Below, one piece after another: positions 29,501 to 36,752 of a DNA stretch of 64,000 nt. Below the pieces are notes generated by a model, which was not told where the DNA came from, did no database searches, and was given only the letters and a program-made list of their open reading frames with translations. Each line of letters starts with the position of its first letter. Position 1 is the stretch's first letter. Origin of the DNA: TMED88 sp964515335 (GTDB lineage: Bacteria > Myxococcota_A > UBA9160 > UBA4427); NCBI GenBank assembly GCA_964515335.1, contig CAZETS010000004.1, forward strand, positions 49,010 to 113,009. The letters run 5' to 3'. A program made the position numbers and the translations under genes.

Positions 29501-29971
29501 CGCCGCCGCGTCGTCGCCCCGCTGCCAGGCGAGCACCATCTCGGGCCGGTAGACCGCGTAGTGGTCGAAGGTCTCGGCGATCCGGGAAGCCAGCGCGATG
29601 CGCTTCTCGCCCCCGTCGTCATCGCCCCGCAGATAGGTCCGGATCGGCGCGAAGGCCCGCTCGTCCAGCCGCCGGGGCAGTGCTTCGGCGATCGCCCACG
29701 AGAGCGCCTCGGGCTCCCACGCGGCCCCGCTCCCGCACTCGTCGCCCACCACCGACGCGAGCACCCGGTCGAGAAAGGCCCGGGGGAAGGGAAACTTCGC
29801 GTTCGCGAAGCAGCCGAGCCTGGTGGCCAGCTCGAGGGCGAGCCAGCGCTCGATCCCCCGCCCCTGCACCACGATGCACTCGCCGACCAGCGGATCCCGG
29901 GTCGGCCCGCCGACGACTCCGGCCAGGGACTCCACGAGCGCCTCGACGCGATTGCTCCGATAGAGCCGCAT
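26561..29971 (-). CDS. recC: Exodeoxyribonuclease V gamma subunit RecC
   Basis: Chi-recognition and scaffold subunit of RecBCD, about 1136 residues. The ATG at 29971 gives MRLYRSNRVEALVESL, which matches the MLRVYHSNRLD start of E. coli RecC and was preferred over an upstream GTG at 30001. Family landmarks: CIVVQGRGIERWLALELA, the inactive helicase-fold core with RVCLFGLSTLPPLYVSAL, the central FRVVALLGLSDGAFPRRRPR, and a degenerate nuclease-like C-terminal domain. First gene of recC-recB-recD. The ptrA gene that interrupts the E. coli operon is absent. Confidence 0.95.
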   Translation of the reverse strand: MRLYRSNRVEALVESLAGVVGGPTRDPLVGECIVVQGRGIERWLALELATRLGCFANAKFPFPRAFLDRVLASVVGDECGSGAAWEPEALSWAIAEALPRRLDERAFAPIRTYLRGDDDGGEKRIALASRIAETFDHYAVYRPEMVLAWQRGDDAAARRWAGPDAAWQAALWRELVERLGDGHAAARVHALLGALDGAGEPGPGLPQRVCLFGLSTLPPLYVSALSALSAHVELHTFVLSPSREYWGWIRSERELLRRRRSAGAAADVPIEELQLDEGHPLLASLGRVGRELQEILEERTDYHESDADLYADPAASSPGEPCLLHTIQSDVLALRARGGVGDAASPVTLAADDHSIQIHACHGPMREAEVLRDQLLELFARNPDLAPHDVVVMAPDAALYAPYVEAAFAAGGAAGTAIPVRVADRGARSAYAVVETFTRILDVLDGRLAAGDVLELLAIDCVRARFGLGAEDEALLRAWIDASGIRWGVDADHRAREGQPRADENTWRFGLDRLFVGLAIEDRPGRLFADVAPQAGVEGAEAQALGRLAELTDVLFSLHARARAPLRVADWAKLFLDALDGLVADDGDRAHERRIVVEAIGALERAAELASHVDPVPLSPVRDALCRSFERAAATGGFVTGAVTMGEVLPMRIIPFRVVALLGLSDGAFPRRRPRPGFDLIGARRLPGDRSARDDDRQIFLEALLSARDHLLVSYVGRDIRDNEKKPPSVIVDELLDHVARIARPPEDDADATRDCEADAAAWIRDRLVVRHPLQPWSAEYFSDPDPAARLFSYSTAWCEAARVLSGPREPAAPFVAQPLAGATGEVDTVALDDLCAYFVDPAKHLVRDVLRLRLEDAEEVGPEREPLDVEGLEAYSIGRDLLEAALVGDDFASTMRRLVRQGRLPLGEAGRAAHAELVAEVRGIAKRVVEARGGDALPDEDVVVECGGARVVGRLDRLYPGGRVAHRFAKAGRPVELDVWIRHLALCAAAPAGVAPQSHLVGRSGDRNVGHVVFDAVEDASGRLAELVAIHRLGRTRPLPFLPRSSRKYADTLSRAPDDPAQQQKAIFDARAVYGESSPERSESQEVYLAQLFRDVDPLAPGHRPVGLEDDAGFGFSGLARRIFGPLLASREERR

Positions 29972-30097
29972 GCGCGACGCACCATAAGGCGCAGGGCCCA
30001 CTCTGTCAGGTGCTCGGCACCATTCTCGTGGGCACGTCCTGCTGGCCCCGTCGTGGCATCATCAGAAGCCCGACCCGAGAGCCCAGGGAGCGAGCAC

Positions 30098-30568
30098 GTG
30101 CAGGCCGCCTACTTCGCATACGGCTCCAACATGAGCAGCGCCCGGCTGCAGGCCCGCATCCCCGAGGCCACGACTCGCGGGCCGGGCCGGCTCGTCGACT
30201 GGCAGCTGCGGCTCGACAAGCCCTCTCGCGACGGCTCCGCCAAGGCCAACATCGCGCCGCAGACCGGCTCGCTCGTCTGGGGAGTGCTCTGGACCATCCC
30301 CGAGTCGGCCTGGCCCGAACTCGATCGCTACGAGCCGGGCTACGAGCGAACCCGCTGCCGGATCGTCGACGCGGAGGGCCGCCCGGCTTCCTCCTTCACC
30401 TTCACGTACGTCTATCCCGGCCCCGCCTGCGAGCTGGCCCCGTTCGACTGGTACGTCGACCACCTCGTCACGGGCGCCCGAGAGCACGGTCTGCCCGACA
30501 CCTGGCAGCGACGGCTGACGGCCCTCCGCGTGGCAGCGAGGCCGGAGCCGGAGCCTGATCAGGAGTAG
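30098..30568 (+). CDS. Gamma-glutamylcyclotransferase-like (AIG2/GGCT) protein
   Basis: 156 residues starting at GTG 30098. The N-terminal AYFAYGSNMSSARLQARIP is the YGSN substrate-phosphate-like loop of the GGCT fold, and LDRYEPGYERTR carries the glutamate that is catalytic in GGCT relatives. The family turns gamma-glutamyl peptides or amines into 5-oxoproline; the substrate of this one is unknown. Cytosolic, no signal. It is divergent from recC and convergent with the aminotransferase (27 bp between stops). Confidence 0.85.
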   Translation: MQAAYFAYGSNMSSARLQARIPEATTRGPGRLVDWQLRLDKPSRDGSAKANIAPQTGSLVWGVLWTIPESAWPELDRYEPGYERTRCRIVDAEGRPASSFTFTYVYPGPACELAPFDWYVDHLVTGAREHGLPDTWQRRLTALRVAARPEPEPDQE

Positions 30569-30595
30569 GGAACACGGCCGGGGAGCGATCGCCCC

Positions 30596-31744
30596 TCAGC
30601 CGAGCAGGTCGCGGATGCGGTCGACCGCCTCGAGGGTGCGCTCCGGGCGCAGCACCGTGAAGCAGAGCCGCACCCACTCCGCGTATTCGGCGCCGCTCGA
30701 GCCACCGGGAGCGATCAACACGCCGCGCTCGAAGCAGTCCTCGAGCAGGCCGGGGACACCTCGCCCGTCGAGGCGCTCGCGCACGTCGACGAAGAGGAAG
30801 GTCGAGCCCGCCGGTGCCGGCAGCCCCAGCTTCGCCGCCGCTCGGGCGCCGACCTCCGCGTAGGCGGCGCGTGCGTCGGCCTGCCAGGCGCCGCCGAGGT
30901 CGAGGGCGCGCAAGGCGGCGTGCTGACCGGCCGTGGGCGCATTGTAGAAGGAGTGCGTACCGAGCTTCTGGGCCTCGTGGATCCACTCCGCCGGGCCCAG
31001 CAGGTAGCCGACGCGGTTGCCCGCCATGCCGTACGCCTTCGAGAAGGAGAAGGCGGTGATCGTCCGCTCGGGCGCCAGTGGGGCGAGGGAGACGTGCTCG
31101 CCGGCGTAGACGAAGTCCTCGTACACCTCGTCGGCCACGAGCCACACGTCCTCGCGCTCCGCCCACTCGGCCAGCGCCGCCAGCGTCGCGCCGTCGATCA
31201 CCCGGCCGCTCGGGTTCGACGGAGTCGAGACGTAGAGGGCGACGGTTCGCGGGCCCGCCCGCTCGGCCACCGCTGCGACGGCGGCCTCCGGGGAGTCGAC
31301 GCGGTCGAAGAAGGGCACCTCGACGGGAGTCGCGCCCCAGCTCTGCACGATGCCGCGGATCAGCGGCCAGAACGGCGCGAGGATCAGCACCTCGTCGCCC
31401 GCTTCGAGCACCGCACCGAGCGCGCAGGAGAGCCCCGCCGTGGCCCCGGCGGTGATCAGCACCGACTCGCGGGTGCACGCGATGCCGTTGCGCTCCTGCG
31501 CCTTGCGGGCGACCGCGTCGACCAGCTCCGGTAGCCCGCGCGTGTCGGCGTAGCGGTGCAGGCCGGCGTGCTCGTCGGCCCGCAGATCCTCCATGCGCGC
31601 CCCGACGACGGGCTCGAGCCAGGTGTCGCCGACGTGCAACGGGAAGACCTCGCCGGCGTGTTCGTGAAGCCGGTCGGCGAAGGGCGAGTACACGGCGCCC
31701 GGCATGGCGCGGACAGAGCGCGAGAACGGCTTGCGTCGCGGCAT
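30596..31744 (-). CDS. Class I/II PLP-dependent aminotransferase
   Basis: About 382 residues from the ATG at 31744 (an ATG at 31783 is the alternative). Fold-type I motifs: YADTRGLPELVDAVA, VLITAGATAGLSCALG, STPSNPSGRVIDGATL, the aspartate DEVYEDFVYAG, the PLP-lysine SFSKAYGMAGNRVGY and the substrate-binding arginine in YAEWVRLCFTV. This is the AAT-I subgroup of aspartate/aromatic/branched aminotransferases; the substrate cannot be assigned. It lies 71 bp downstream of the epimerase gene on the same strand and may be co-transcribed with it. Confidence 0.88.
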   Translation of the reverse strand: MPRRKPFSRSVRAMPGAVYSPFADRLHEHAGEVFPLHVGDTWLEPVVGARMEDLRADEHAGLHRYADTRGLPELVDAVARKAQERNGIACTRESVLITAGATAGLSCALGAVLEAGDEVLILAPFWPLIRGIVQSWGATPVEVPFFDRVDSPEAAVAAVAERAGPRTVALYVSTPSNPSGRVIDGATLAALAEWAEREDVWLVADEVYEDFVYAGEHVSLAPLAPERTITAFSFSKAYGMAGNRVGYLLGPAEWIHEAQKLGTHSFYNAPTAGQHAALRALDLGGAWQADARAAYAEVGARAAAKLGLPAPAGSTFLFVDVRERLDGRGVPGLLEDCFERGVLIAPGGSSGAEYAEWVRLCFTVLRPERTLEAVDRIRDLLG

Positions 31745-31815
31745 GGCAATGGGTGGATCAACCCCGGCGGCGGATCCAGGCATCGGGTCGGCTCCTCGCG
31801 CGAGTAGGGGCTGCC

Positions 31816-32670
31816 TCAGGCCGATCGTTTCCCGCTGTCGGGCAGCAGGTCGGCGTAGCCCTCGCGGTAGGTCGGCCGCTCCAGTTGGTATCCCGTCGCC
31901 CGAAGCCGCGTGTTGCGGCAACGCTTGCTGCCCGCGCCCCTCGACGAGTCCGCGGGCTCCTCGGGGAGCACCCGCCCGAGCTCGCGGGCCACCCAGCGCA
32001 TCACGTCCGCGCGGTCGGCGGGCTCGTCGTCGACGCCGAGGTACGTGGGCGCCGTCTCGTCGAGCGCGAGCAGGTGCGCGATCGCCCCGGCGGCGTCGTC
32101 GCGGTGGATGCGGTTGCCGTAGTGCGGCCCGTCGTACACGGGAATCGACTGGCCGGCGACGGCCCGCTGCACGAGCGAGTCACGGCCCGGTCCGTAGATC
32201 CCGCCGAGGCGGAGCACGGTGCTCGGATGCCGGCTGCCGTGCAGCAGCCGCTCGGCCGAAAGCATGATCTCGCCCGCGAAGTCGCGCGGATGCGTGGGCG
32301 AGTCCTCATCGACCCACTCGCCGCGGCGCTGCCCGTAGACGGCCGTGCTCGATGTGAACACGATGAGCGCCGGCCGCTGCCCCTCGTCGCCGAGCACCCG
32401 GAGCACGTTGCCGATGCCGTCGAGATAGACGGCGCGATAGGCGGACTCGTCGCGCGACTTGGCGCCCACGGCGAAGACCACGAAGTCGACGCGGCCGGGC
32501 AGCGCGCCGATCCCATCGGCGCGGGTCACGTCGGCCCGCACCGGAACGAAGCCGTCGGGAAGACCCGCGGGGTTGCGGCGCATCGCGAAGACCCGGTGCC
32601 CCTGCCCCTGCAGGCGCACGCCGAGCGTCTCGCCCACGTATCCGCATCCGACGATCAGGACGTTGGCCAT
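31816..32670 (-). CDS. NAD(P)-dependent epimerase/reductase (extended SDR, YeeZ-like)
   Basis: 284 residues. The Rossmann dinucleotide motif is at the start (VLIVGCGYVGETLGVRL), then FVVFAVGAKS, the SDR serine FTSSTAVYG with Tyr in VYGQ, and LRLGGIYGPGRDSL. The typical catalytic YxxxK is not obvious, as in the YeeZ-like atypical SDR group (SDR_a5 type). The C-terminal part is polar, with a Cys/Arg patch (GAGSKRCRNTRLRATGYQ). The ATG at 32670 is directly before the Rossmann strand. It is divergent from the class I amidotransferase, across the tandem repeat and the first assembly gap. Confidence 0.85.
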   Translation of the reverse strand: MANVLIVGCGYVGETLGVRLQGQGHRVFAMRRNPAGLPDGFVPVRADVTRADGIGALPGRVDFVVFAVGAKSRDESAYRAVYLDGIGNVLRVLGDEGQRPALIVFTSSTAVYGQRRGEWVDEDSPTHPRDFAGEIMLSAERLLHGSRHPSTVLRLGGIYGPGRDSLVQRAVAGQSIPVYDGPHYGNRIHRDDAAGAIAHLLALDETAPTYLGVDDEPADRADVMRWVARELGRVLPEEPADSSRGAGSKRCRNTRLRATGYQLERPTYREGYADLLPDSGKRSA

Positions 32671-32716
32671 CGCGATGGGAGCATGCCAGAACGCCCCGCC
32701 CGCGACACCCCGCCAG

Positions 32717-32959
32717 CCGCGGGCGCTCCACCGGCCGCAGGCGCTCCACCGGCCCCTGGCACTCCATCCGCCGCAGGCGCTCCATCCGCCGCCGGCGCTC
32801 CATCNNNNNNNNNNNNNNNNNNNNNNNNNNNNNNNNNNNNNNNNNNNNNNNNNNNNNNNNNNNNNNNNNNNNNNNNNNNNNNNNNNNNNNNNNNNNNNNN
32901 NNNNCGGCCCCTGGCACTCCATCCGCCGCAGGCGCTCCATCCGCCGCCGGCGCTCCATC
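32717..32959. repeat. 18-bp tandem repeat array interrupted by an assembly gap
   Basis: Five imperfect 18-bp units run from 32717 to 32804, based on ccgcaggcgctccatccg with changes at a few positions. After the N run, 32905-32959 repeats the last three units exactly. The array fills the intergenic space between the divergent epimerase and amidotransferase genes and ends directly at a TATACT hexamer. Copy number is uncertain because of the gap. Confidence 0.8.
32805..32904. other. Assembly gap of 100 N, flanked by identical 55-bp ends
   Basis: Exactly 100 N. The 55 bases before the gap (32750-32804) are identical to the 55 bases after it (32905-32959). This is the overlap expected for adjacent contigs of a k = 55 de Bruijn assembly, so the real junction is probably a simple overlap, apart from unknown repeat copy number. 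Confidence 0.9.
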
Positions 32960-32965
32960 TATACT
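32960..32965 (+). promoter_or_regulatory. -10-like TATACT, possible leaderless start
   Basis: TATACT sits 6 bp before the ATG of the class I amidotransferase gene and directly after the tandem repeat. If it is a -10 box, transcription would begin at or next to the start codon (leaderless mRNA). No TTGACA-like -35 is present; the repeat occupies that place. Confidence 0.35.
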
Positions 32966-32971
32966 GCGGCC

Positions 32972-33667
32972 ATGAAGCCCGTCATCGGCATCCCGCTCGG
33001 CTTCGACGACCGCGAGCGCTGGAAACCGGGCCGGCGCTATCTCTATCTCGACGAACGCTACTCGCGTGCAGTCGAGCGGTGTGGCGGCACACCACTACTC
33101 TTGCCGATGCAGGACGACGTCGCGGCCCTCGCCGAGGGGATCGACGCCCTGCTCGTGCCCGGCGGCGACGACTTCGTGCCGGAAGCCCCCTACCCGCCCG
33201 ACGTCAGCTTCGACCCGGTACCGCCCGCGCAGGCCGCCTTCGACGACGCGCTGCTCGGTGCGGCGCTCGGGCGCGACCTGCCCGTGCTCGGCATCTGCTA
33301 CGGCGCTCAGCTGCTGGCGCTCCACCATGCCGGGCGGCTCCACTACCACCTCCCCCTCGACGTGCCGAAGAGCGCGCCGCATGCCCTGCCCGAGCCCGAC
33401 GGCCGCCACTCGATCAGCGCGGAACCCGGGACGCTGCTGGCTCGGCTGATCGACGCCGAAGCCGCCTCGGTCAACAGCCAGCACCACCAGGCGATCGCCG
33501 AGCCGGGAAACGGCCTTCGCGTCTGTGCAAGGGCGGAGGACGGTGTCATCGAGGCCGTCGAGTCGACCGAGCGCGACTTCGTGCTCGGCGTCCAGTGGCA
33601 TCCGGAGCGCCTGCCCGGCGCCGCGGGCGAAGCGCTGATCGCAGCGCTCGTGGCCGCCTGCCACTGA
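32972..33667 (+). CDS. Class I glutamine amidotransferase-like hydrolase (peptidase C26, PuuD-like)
   Basis: 231 residues. Start MKPVIGIPLGFDDRERW, with the family segment LLVPGGDDFVPEAPY, the nucleophile elbow VLGICYGAQLLAL (Cys about 109), NSQHHQAI, and the His-Glu of the triad in GVQWHPERLPG. C26 members cleave gamma-glutamyl bonds, for example gamma-glutamyl-GABA in putrescine breakdown (PuuD) or folate polyglutamates. A link to polyamine metabolism is tempting, given speA in the same window, but the two are 30 kb apart. No signal peptide. Confidence 0.88.
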   Translation: MKPVIGIPLGFDDRERWKPGRRYLYLDERYSRAVERCGGTPLLLPMQDDVAALAEGIDALLVPGGDDFVPEAPYPPDVSFDPVPPAQAAFDDALLGAALGRDLPVLGICYGAQLLALHHAGRLHYHLPLDVPKSAPHALPEPDGRHSISAEPGTLLARLIDAEAASVNSQHHQAIAEPGNGLRVCARAEDGVIEAVESTERDFVLGVQWHPERLPGAAGEALIAALVAACH

Positions 33668-33708
33668 AGCGCGTCTCATGCGCGCTGAGCCGGAACATGT
33701 GCACGAAA

Positions 33709-33724
33709 GGAGACGATCGTCTCC
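33709..33724. promoter_or_regulatory. Perfect 16-bp palindrome, operator candidate
   Basis: GGAGACGATCGTCTCC is fully self-complementary, about 40 bp after the amidotransferase stop and about 130 bp before the isochorismatase-like gene. It has no following T run, so an operator for a dimeric repressor is more likely than a terminator. No cognate regulator is visible next to it. Confidence 0.4.
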
Positions 33725-33777
33725 GCGAAACGACTCGGGGGAACTACCTCGGCGGCCTGACGCGACTCATCCGAAGT

Positions 33778-33792
33778 CCGGGGTTTCCCCGG
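33778..33792 (+). terminator. GC-rich hairpin, weak terminator candidate
   Basis: CCGGGG-TTT-CCCCGG, a perfect 6-bp stem with a 3-base loop, lies between the amidotransferase and isochorismatase-like genes. No U tract follows, so intrinsic termination is uncertain; it could insulate the two transcripts. Confidence 0.3.
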
Positions 33793-33854
33793 TAGCGCGC
33801 ATATACCCCAGAGGAATTTTGTACTTCGCCCGATGTTGTTGCAAACTTCCGAGC

Positions 33855-34472
33855 ATGCAGACGCTCCATCCCGACCAAACCGCACTGTTGCTCATCGGAT
33901 TCCAGAGGGATTACTTCGATCCCGACGGAACCCTGAATCCGGTGATCCAGGAATCCAACCGGGTCTCTGGCACGCTGGAAAACACGCTGGCGGTGATCGA
34001 GTCGCTCGAGGACTCCGCGGTTTCCATCATCTCCACACCAATCGTCTTCAGCGAAACCTACGCGGAACTCGATGATCCCGTGGGCATCCTGAAGACCATC
34101 AAGGAGGTGGAGGCCTTCCGCAGAGGGACCCGCGGAGCGGAGACCATCGACGCGATCAACGACTTCGGAAAGCGCATCCAGGAGATCCCTGGCAAGCGGG
34201 GTTTCGACGCCTTCTCGAACACCGACCTCGGCGAGGTCCTCCGGAAGAACGACATCCGGACGGTGGCCATCGCGGGCGCCGTCACCTCGATTTGTGTCAA
34301 CGCCACCGCGCTGCGAGCCCTGGACGAGGGCTTCGACGTCATCATCCTCTCCGATTGCACCTCCAGCCGTACCCCGACCGAGCAGGAGTTCTTCTGCGAC
34401 AACGTATTCCCCCTGTTCGCGAATGTGATCGGGCACGAACAGTTCGTAGAAAGCTTGAAGTCCTCCGGGTGA
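33855..34472 (+). CDS. Isochorismatase-family cysteine hydrolase
   Basis: 205 residues with the complete catalytic triad of the family: Asp in LLLIGFQRDYFDPDG (about D20), Lys in IPGKRGFDAF and Cys in IAGAVTSICVNATALRAL. Members hydrolyse isochorismate, nicotinamide, N-carbamoyl compounds or similar small amides or ethers; the substrate is unknown. Start ATG 33855 (no strong Shine-Dalgarno). The stop overlaps the GTG of the hybrid histidine kinase (GTGA), so enzyme and sensor are translationally coupled. Codon use is less GC-biased than in the flanking housekeeping genes, as across the whole 33.7-36.7 kb segment. Confidence 0.87.
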   Translation: MQTLHPDQTALLLIGFQRDYFDPDGTLNPVIQESNRVSGTLENTLAVIESLEDSAVSIISTPIVFSETYAELDDPVGILKTIKEVEAFRRGTRGAETIDAINDFGKRIQEIPGKRGFDAFSNTDLGEVLRKNDIRTVAIAGAVTSICVNATALRALDEGFDVIILSDCTSSRTPTEQEFFCDNVFPLFANVIGHEQFVESLKSSG

Positions 34473-36046
34473 GCGACCCGCAAAAGCCGGCCCGCGATCC
34501 GGACTTCATCGCCGAAGCCCAGACGAGGCTCATCGAGCAGCTGCATGCTTCGGAGACGAACATGCGGGAGCTCCTGCAGGACCTCCCGGCGGTGGTCTTG
34601 CGCCTCGACGCCGACGGCCGGCTGCTTCAGCTGAACCAGGCCTGGGAAAAGCTCATGGGCGTGGCCATCGAGGAGGCGGTGGGGCAGCCGCTGAGCCGAT
34701 GGGTAGCCCCCGTCGATCAGTCCCACTGGTCCGAGTTGAGGGCCCACTACGGCTCCCACTCCGCGGACGATGCCGGTCACGGGGCGGCGTCTACACACGG
34801 GGAGGAACTCCGGTTCACTGCCGCCGACGGCAGGGATCTCTGGCTGCGTGTGACGTTGCGCCAGAGAGAGGGCGACGAGCTGGTGGGGATCCTCCAGGAC
34901 ATCACCGTGCAACGCGAGCTGATCTCGGAGCGGCTCAAGGCGCAGCGCCTGGAGAGCGTGGGGCGGCTCGCCGGCGGGCTGGCTCACGACCTCAACAACC
35001 TCCTCATGGCGATCCTCGGCAACCTGGATCTGGTCCGGGATGCCCTGTCGGAGCAGGGGCTCGACTTCGCGGAGCTGGATCTGGCTTCGAAGGCGTGCGA
35101 TCGAGCGTCGACCGTCACCCGACAGATGCTGACGTTCAGTACGGGGGGCGCGCCCATCGTCGTGTCGGCCTGGCTCGGGCCGCTGGTTGAGGAGGTGGCG
35201 GCCCTGGCCCTGGCGGGCACCTCTTGCACCTGGGAGTTGGCCCAGGAGAGCGACGTTCCGCCAGTGCTCATGGACCCGGGCCAGATCCACCAGGTCATCA
35301 GCAACCTGCTGATCAACGCGAACGAGTCCATGCCCGACGGCGGGCACATCCGGCTCTCCATCACCAAGGGCTGGTTGCCCGGAAAGTTGCCCGGCAGCGC
35401 GACCCCCGCGGCCGCGCTCTCCGTCGAAGACACGGGATGCGGCATCCCGAAGGCCAATCTGGACACCATCTTCGACCCCTACTTCTCGTCGAAAGAGAAC
35501 GGCACCGGGCTCGGCCTGACCTCCTCCTACTCGATCGTCCTCCGTCACTCGGGGAGCATCGACGTCACGAGTGAGTGCGGAAGGGGCTCCACGTTCCGTG
35601 TCCTGCTTCCGGCTTCGGACGAAATGCCTTCGTCGGACTCGGATGGCAAGGCGGGCCGCGATGAAGCGTCGCGGCTCAAGGTGCTCGTGATGGACGACAA
35701 CGAGATGGTCCTCGCCAGCATAAGCGCCATGCTGAAGGCCTGCGGGCACGAGGTGAAGACGTCCACCGAAGGAGGGGCATGCCTTGCCGCGTACGAGGCG
35801 GCGGCGGTTTCCGGAGAGGGGTTCGATCTGGTGCTCCTGGACCTCACCGTGCCGGGGGGGAAGGACGGCGCCTGGACCATCGAGCGCCTGCTCAAGATGA
35901 ACCCCCACGTACGCTCCCTGGTCGTCAGCGGGTACGGGAACGACGAGGCCCTGGCCGACTACGCGGCCCACGGTTTCAAGGGGCGCCTCATGAAACCGTT
36001 CCGGCTCAACGACCTGCGGGATGCGATCCGGGACGCAATGATCTAG
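34469..36046 (+). CDS. Soluble PAS hybrid histidine kinase with C-terminal receiver
   Basis: 525 residues, no membrane segment. Order: a PAS domain (about 30-150, ending GDELVGILQDITVQREL), an H-box GRLAGGLAHDLNNLLMAILG with phospho-acceptor H173 in the NtrB-like HDLNN context, an HATPase_c domain with N box QVISNLLINANESMP, G1 DTGCGIP, and F/G2 FDPYFSSKENGTGLGL, then a receiver (about 400-525) with acidic pair DDNE, phospho-Asp in LVLLDLTVPGG (about 457), and the Lys in GRLMKPF. No DNA-binding output is attached, so phosphotransfer to another protein is expected. It starts inside the stop of the isochorismatase-like gene and probably shares its mRNA. Confidence 0.92.
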   Translation: MSDPQKPARDPDFIAEAQTRLIEQLHASETNMRELLQDLPAVVLRLDADGRLLQLNQAWEKLMGVAIEEAVGQPLSRWVAPVDQSHWSELRAHYGSHSADDAGHGAASTHGEELRFTAADGRDLWLRVTLRQREGDELVGILQDITVQRELISERLKAQRLESVGRLAGGLAHDLNNLLMAILGNLDLVRDALSEQGLDFAELDLASKACDRASTVTRQMLTFSTGGAPIVVSAWLGPLVEEVAALALAGTSCTWELAQESDVPPVLMDPGQIHQVISNLLINANESMPDGGHIRLSITKGWLPGKLPGSATPAAALSVEDTGCGIPKANLDTIFDPYFSSKENGTGLGLTSSYSIVLRHSGSIDVTSECGRGSTFRVLLPASDEMPSSDSDGKAGRDEASRLKVLVMDDNEMVLASISAMLKACGHEVKTSTEGGACLAAYEAAAVSGEGFDLVLLDLTVPGGKDGAWTIERLLKMNPHVRSLVVSGYGNDEALADYAAHGFKGRLMKPFRLNDLRDAIRDAMI

Positions 36047-36114
36047 ACAGCCTCCCTCGGATGGTGGGAGCGGATCATGCTGCATCGAGCAGATCGAGCA
36101 GACGAGCAGGACGC

Positions 36115-36441
36115 TCAGTCCCGGTCCTCGAGAAGGCGTCGGACCTCGCCCACCAGCTGGGCATAGGGGAAGGGGTTGAAGTCGTGGGCGATCCCGCCGG
36201 CCAACGCGCCCGGCCCCGCCAGACGTTTGGCCCGCTGCAGCTCCACCTCGACCTTGTGGCGCTCGGTGACATCGTAGAAGTTGGCGCCGACGCCGACGGC
36301 CTCCGGATCCCCGCCGTTGTCCGCGGCGAACTCCCGCCATGCCCGGTTGGCGATCAGGACGCGACCACGATCGTCGAGCAGGGCGATATGCTGCGAGAGC
36401 GCGTCGAGGGCCGCCCTGAGTTCGCGCTCCTGGCTACGCAT
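36115..36441 (-). pseudogene. Internally deleted PAS sensor kinase / receiver remnant
   Basis: 108 residues. The start is a PAS domain (LRAALDALSQHIALLDDRG, NRAWREFAADNGGDPE) that jumps early into the PAS exit DVTERHKVEVEL, then the H-box start LAGGIAHDFN. The next residues, PFPYAQLVGEVRRLLEDRD, are not the rest of an H-box but match the very end of a receiver domain (usually KPFxxAxLxxRVRxLL). The kinase core and most of the receiver, and probably part of the PAS, therefore seem to have been deleted in frame. It converges on the intact hybrid kinase, 68 bp away. It has no catalytic capacity; a decayed gene is more likely than a functional mini-protein. Confidence 0.7.
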
Positions 36442-36752
36442 ACCTGTCTCCGGATCGCACCGTATCGGCGCCGTCGACCGCACACACCACACACCTCAAT
36501 GATCGAAACACTCCGAAGTGTATGTTATGCCCCTCGCCACGCCGAGGCTCTCGAAGCTGTTCGCGGCGTGAATTTCGAAAAAGCGTGCGCGCGGAAATCG
36601 CCAAGGAACGACTACCGAAGCGAAATGCGATCAACTGTCTCTCATTTGCATAGTTCGGCCGAGACCTGATCGCGGCGCCCGTGCGCTCGACATATCGCGC
36701 AGTCGTCCGACCACGAAAGGCCGCCGACACGCCCCTGGGGTAGACTGCCCGT
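36442..36752. other. 311-bp intergenic region, low GC, no gene seen
   Basis: No supported coding frame. It is clearly lower in GC than the flanks around 36500-36660. It holds a small inverted repeat ACACT-CCGA-AGTGT at 36508-36521. It must contain the promoter of the plsC-like gene on the right and may keep upstream sequence of the kinase remnant on the left. No clear -35/-10 pair or terminator with a T run. Confidence 0.6.

Noticed and set aside
32671..32958. Repeat array as a coding repeat fused to the epimerase
   Set aside because: The frame is open on both strands because of composition; the epimerase Rossmann motif starts at its own ATG and the repeat contains the gap.
32717..32959. 18-bp repeat as a CRISPR array
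   Set aside because: Units are contiguous without spacers and there are no cas genes.
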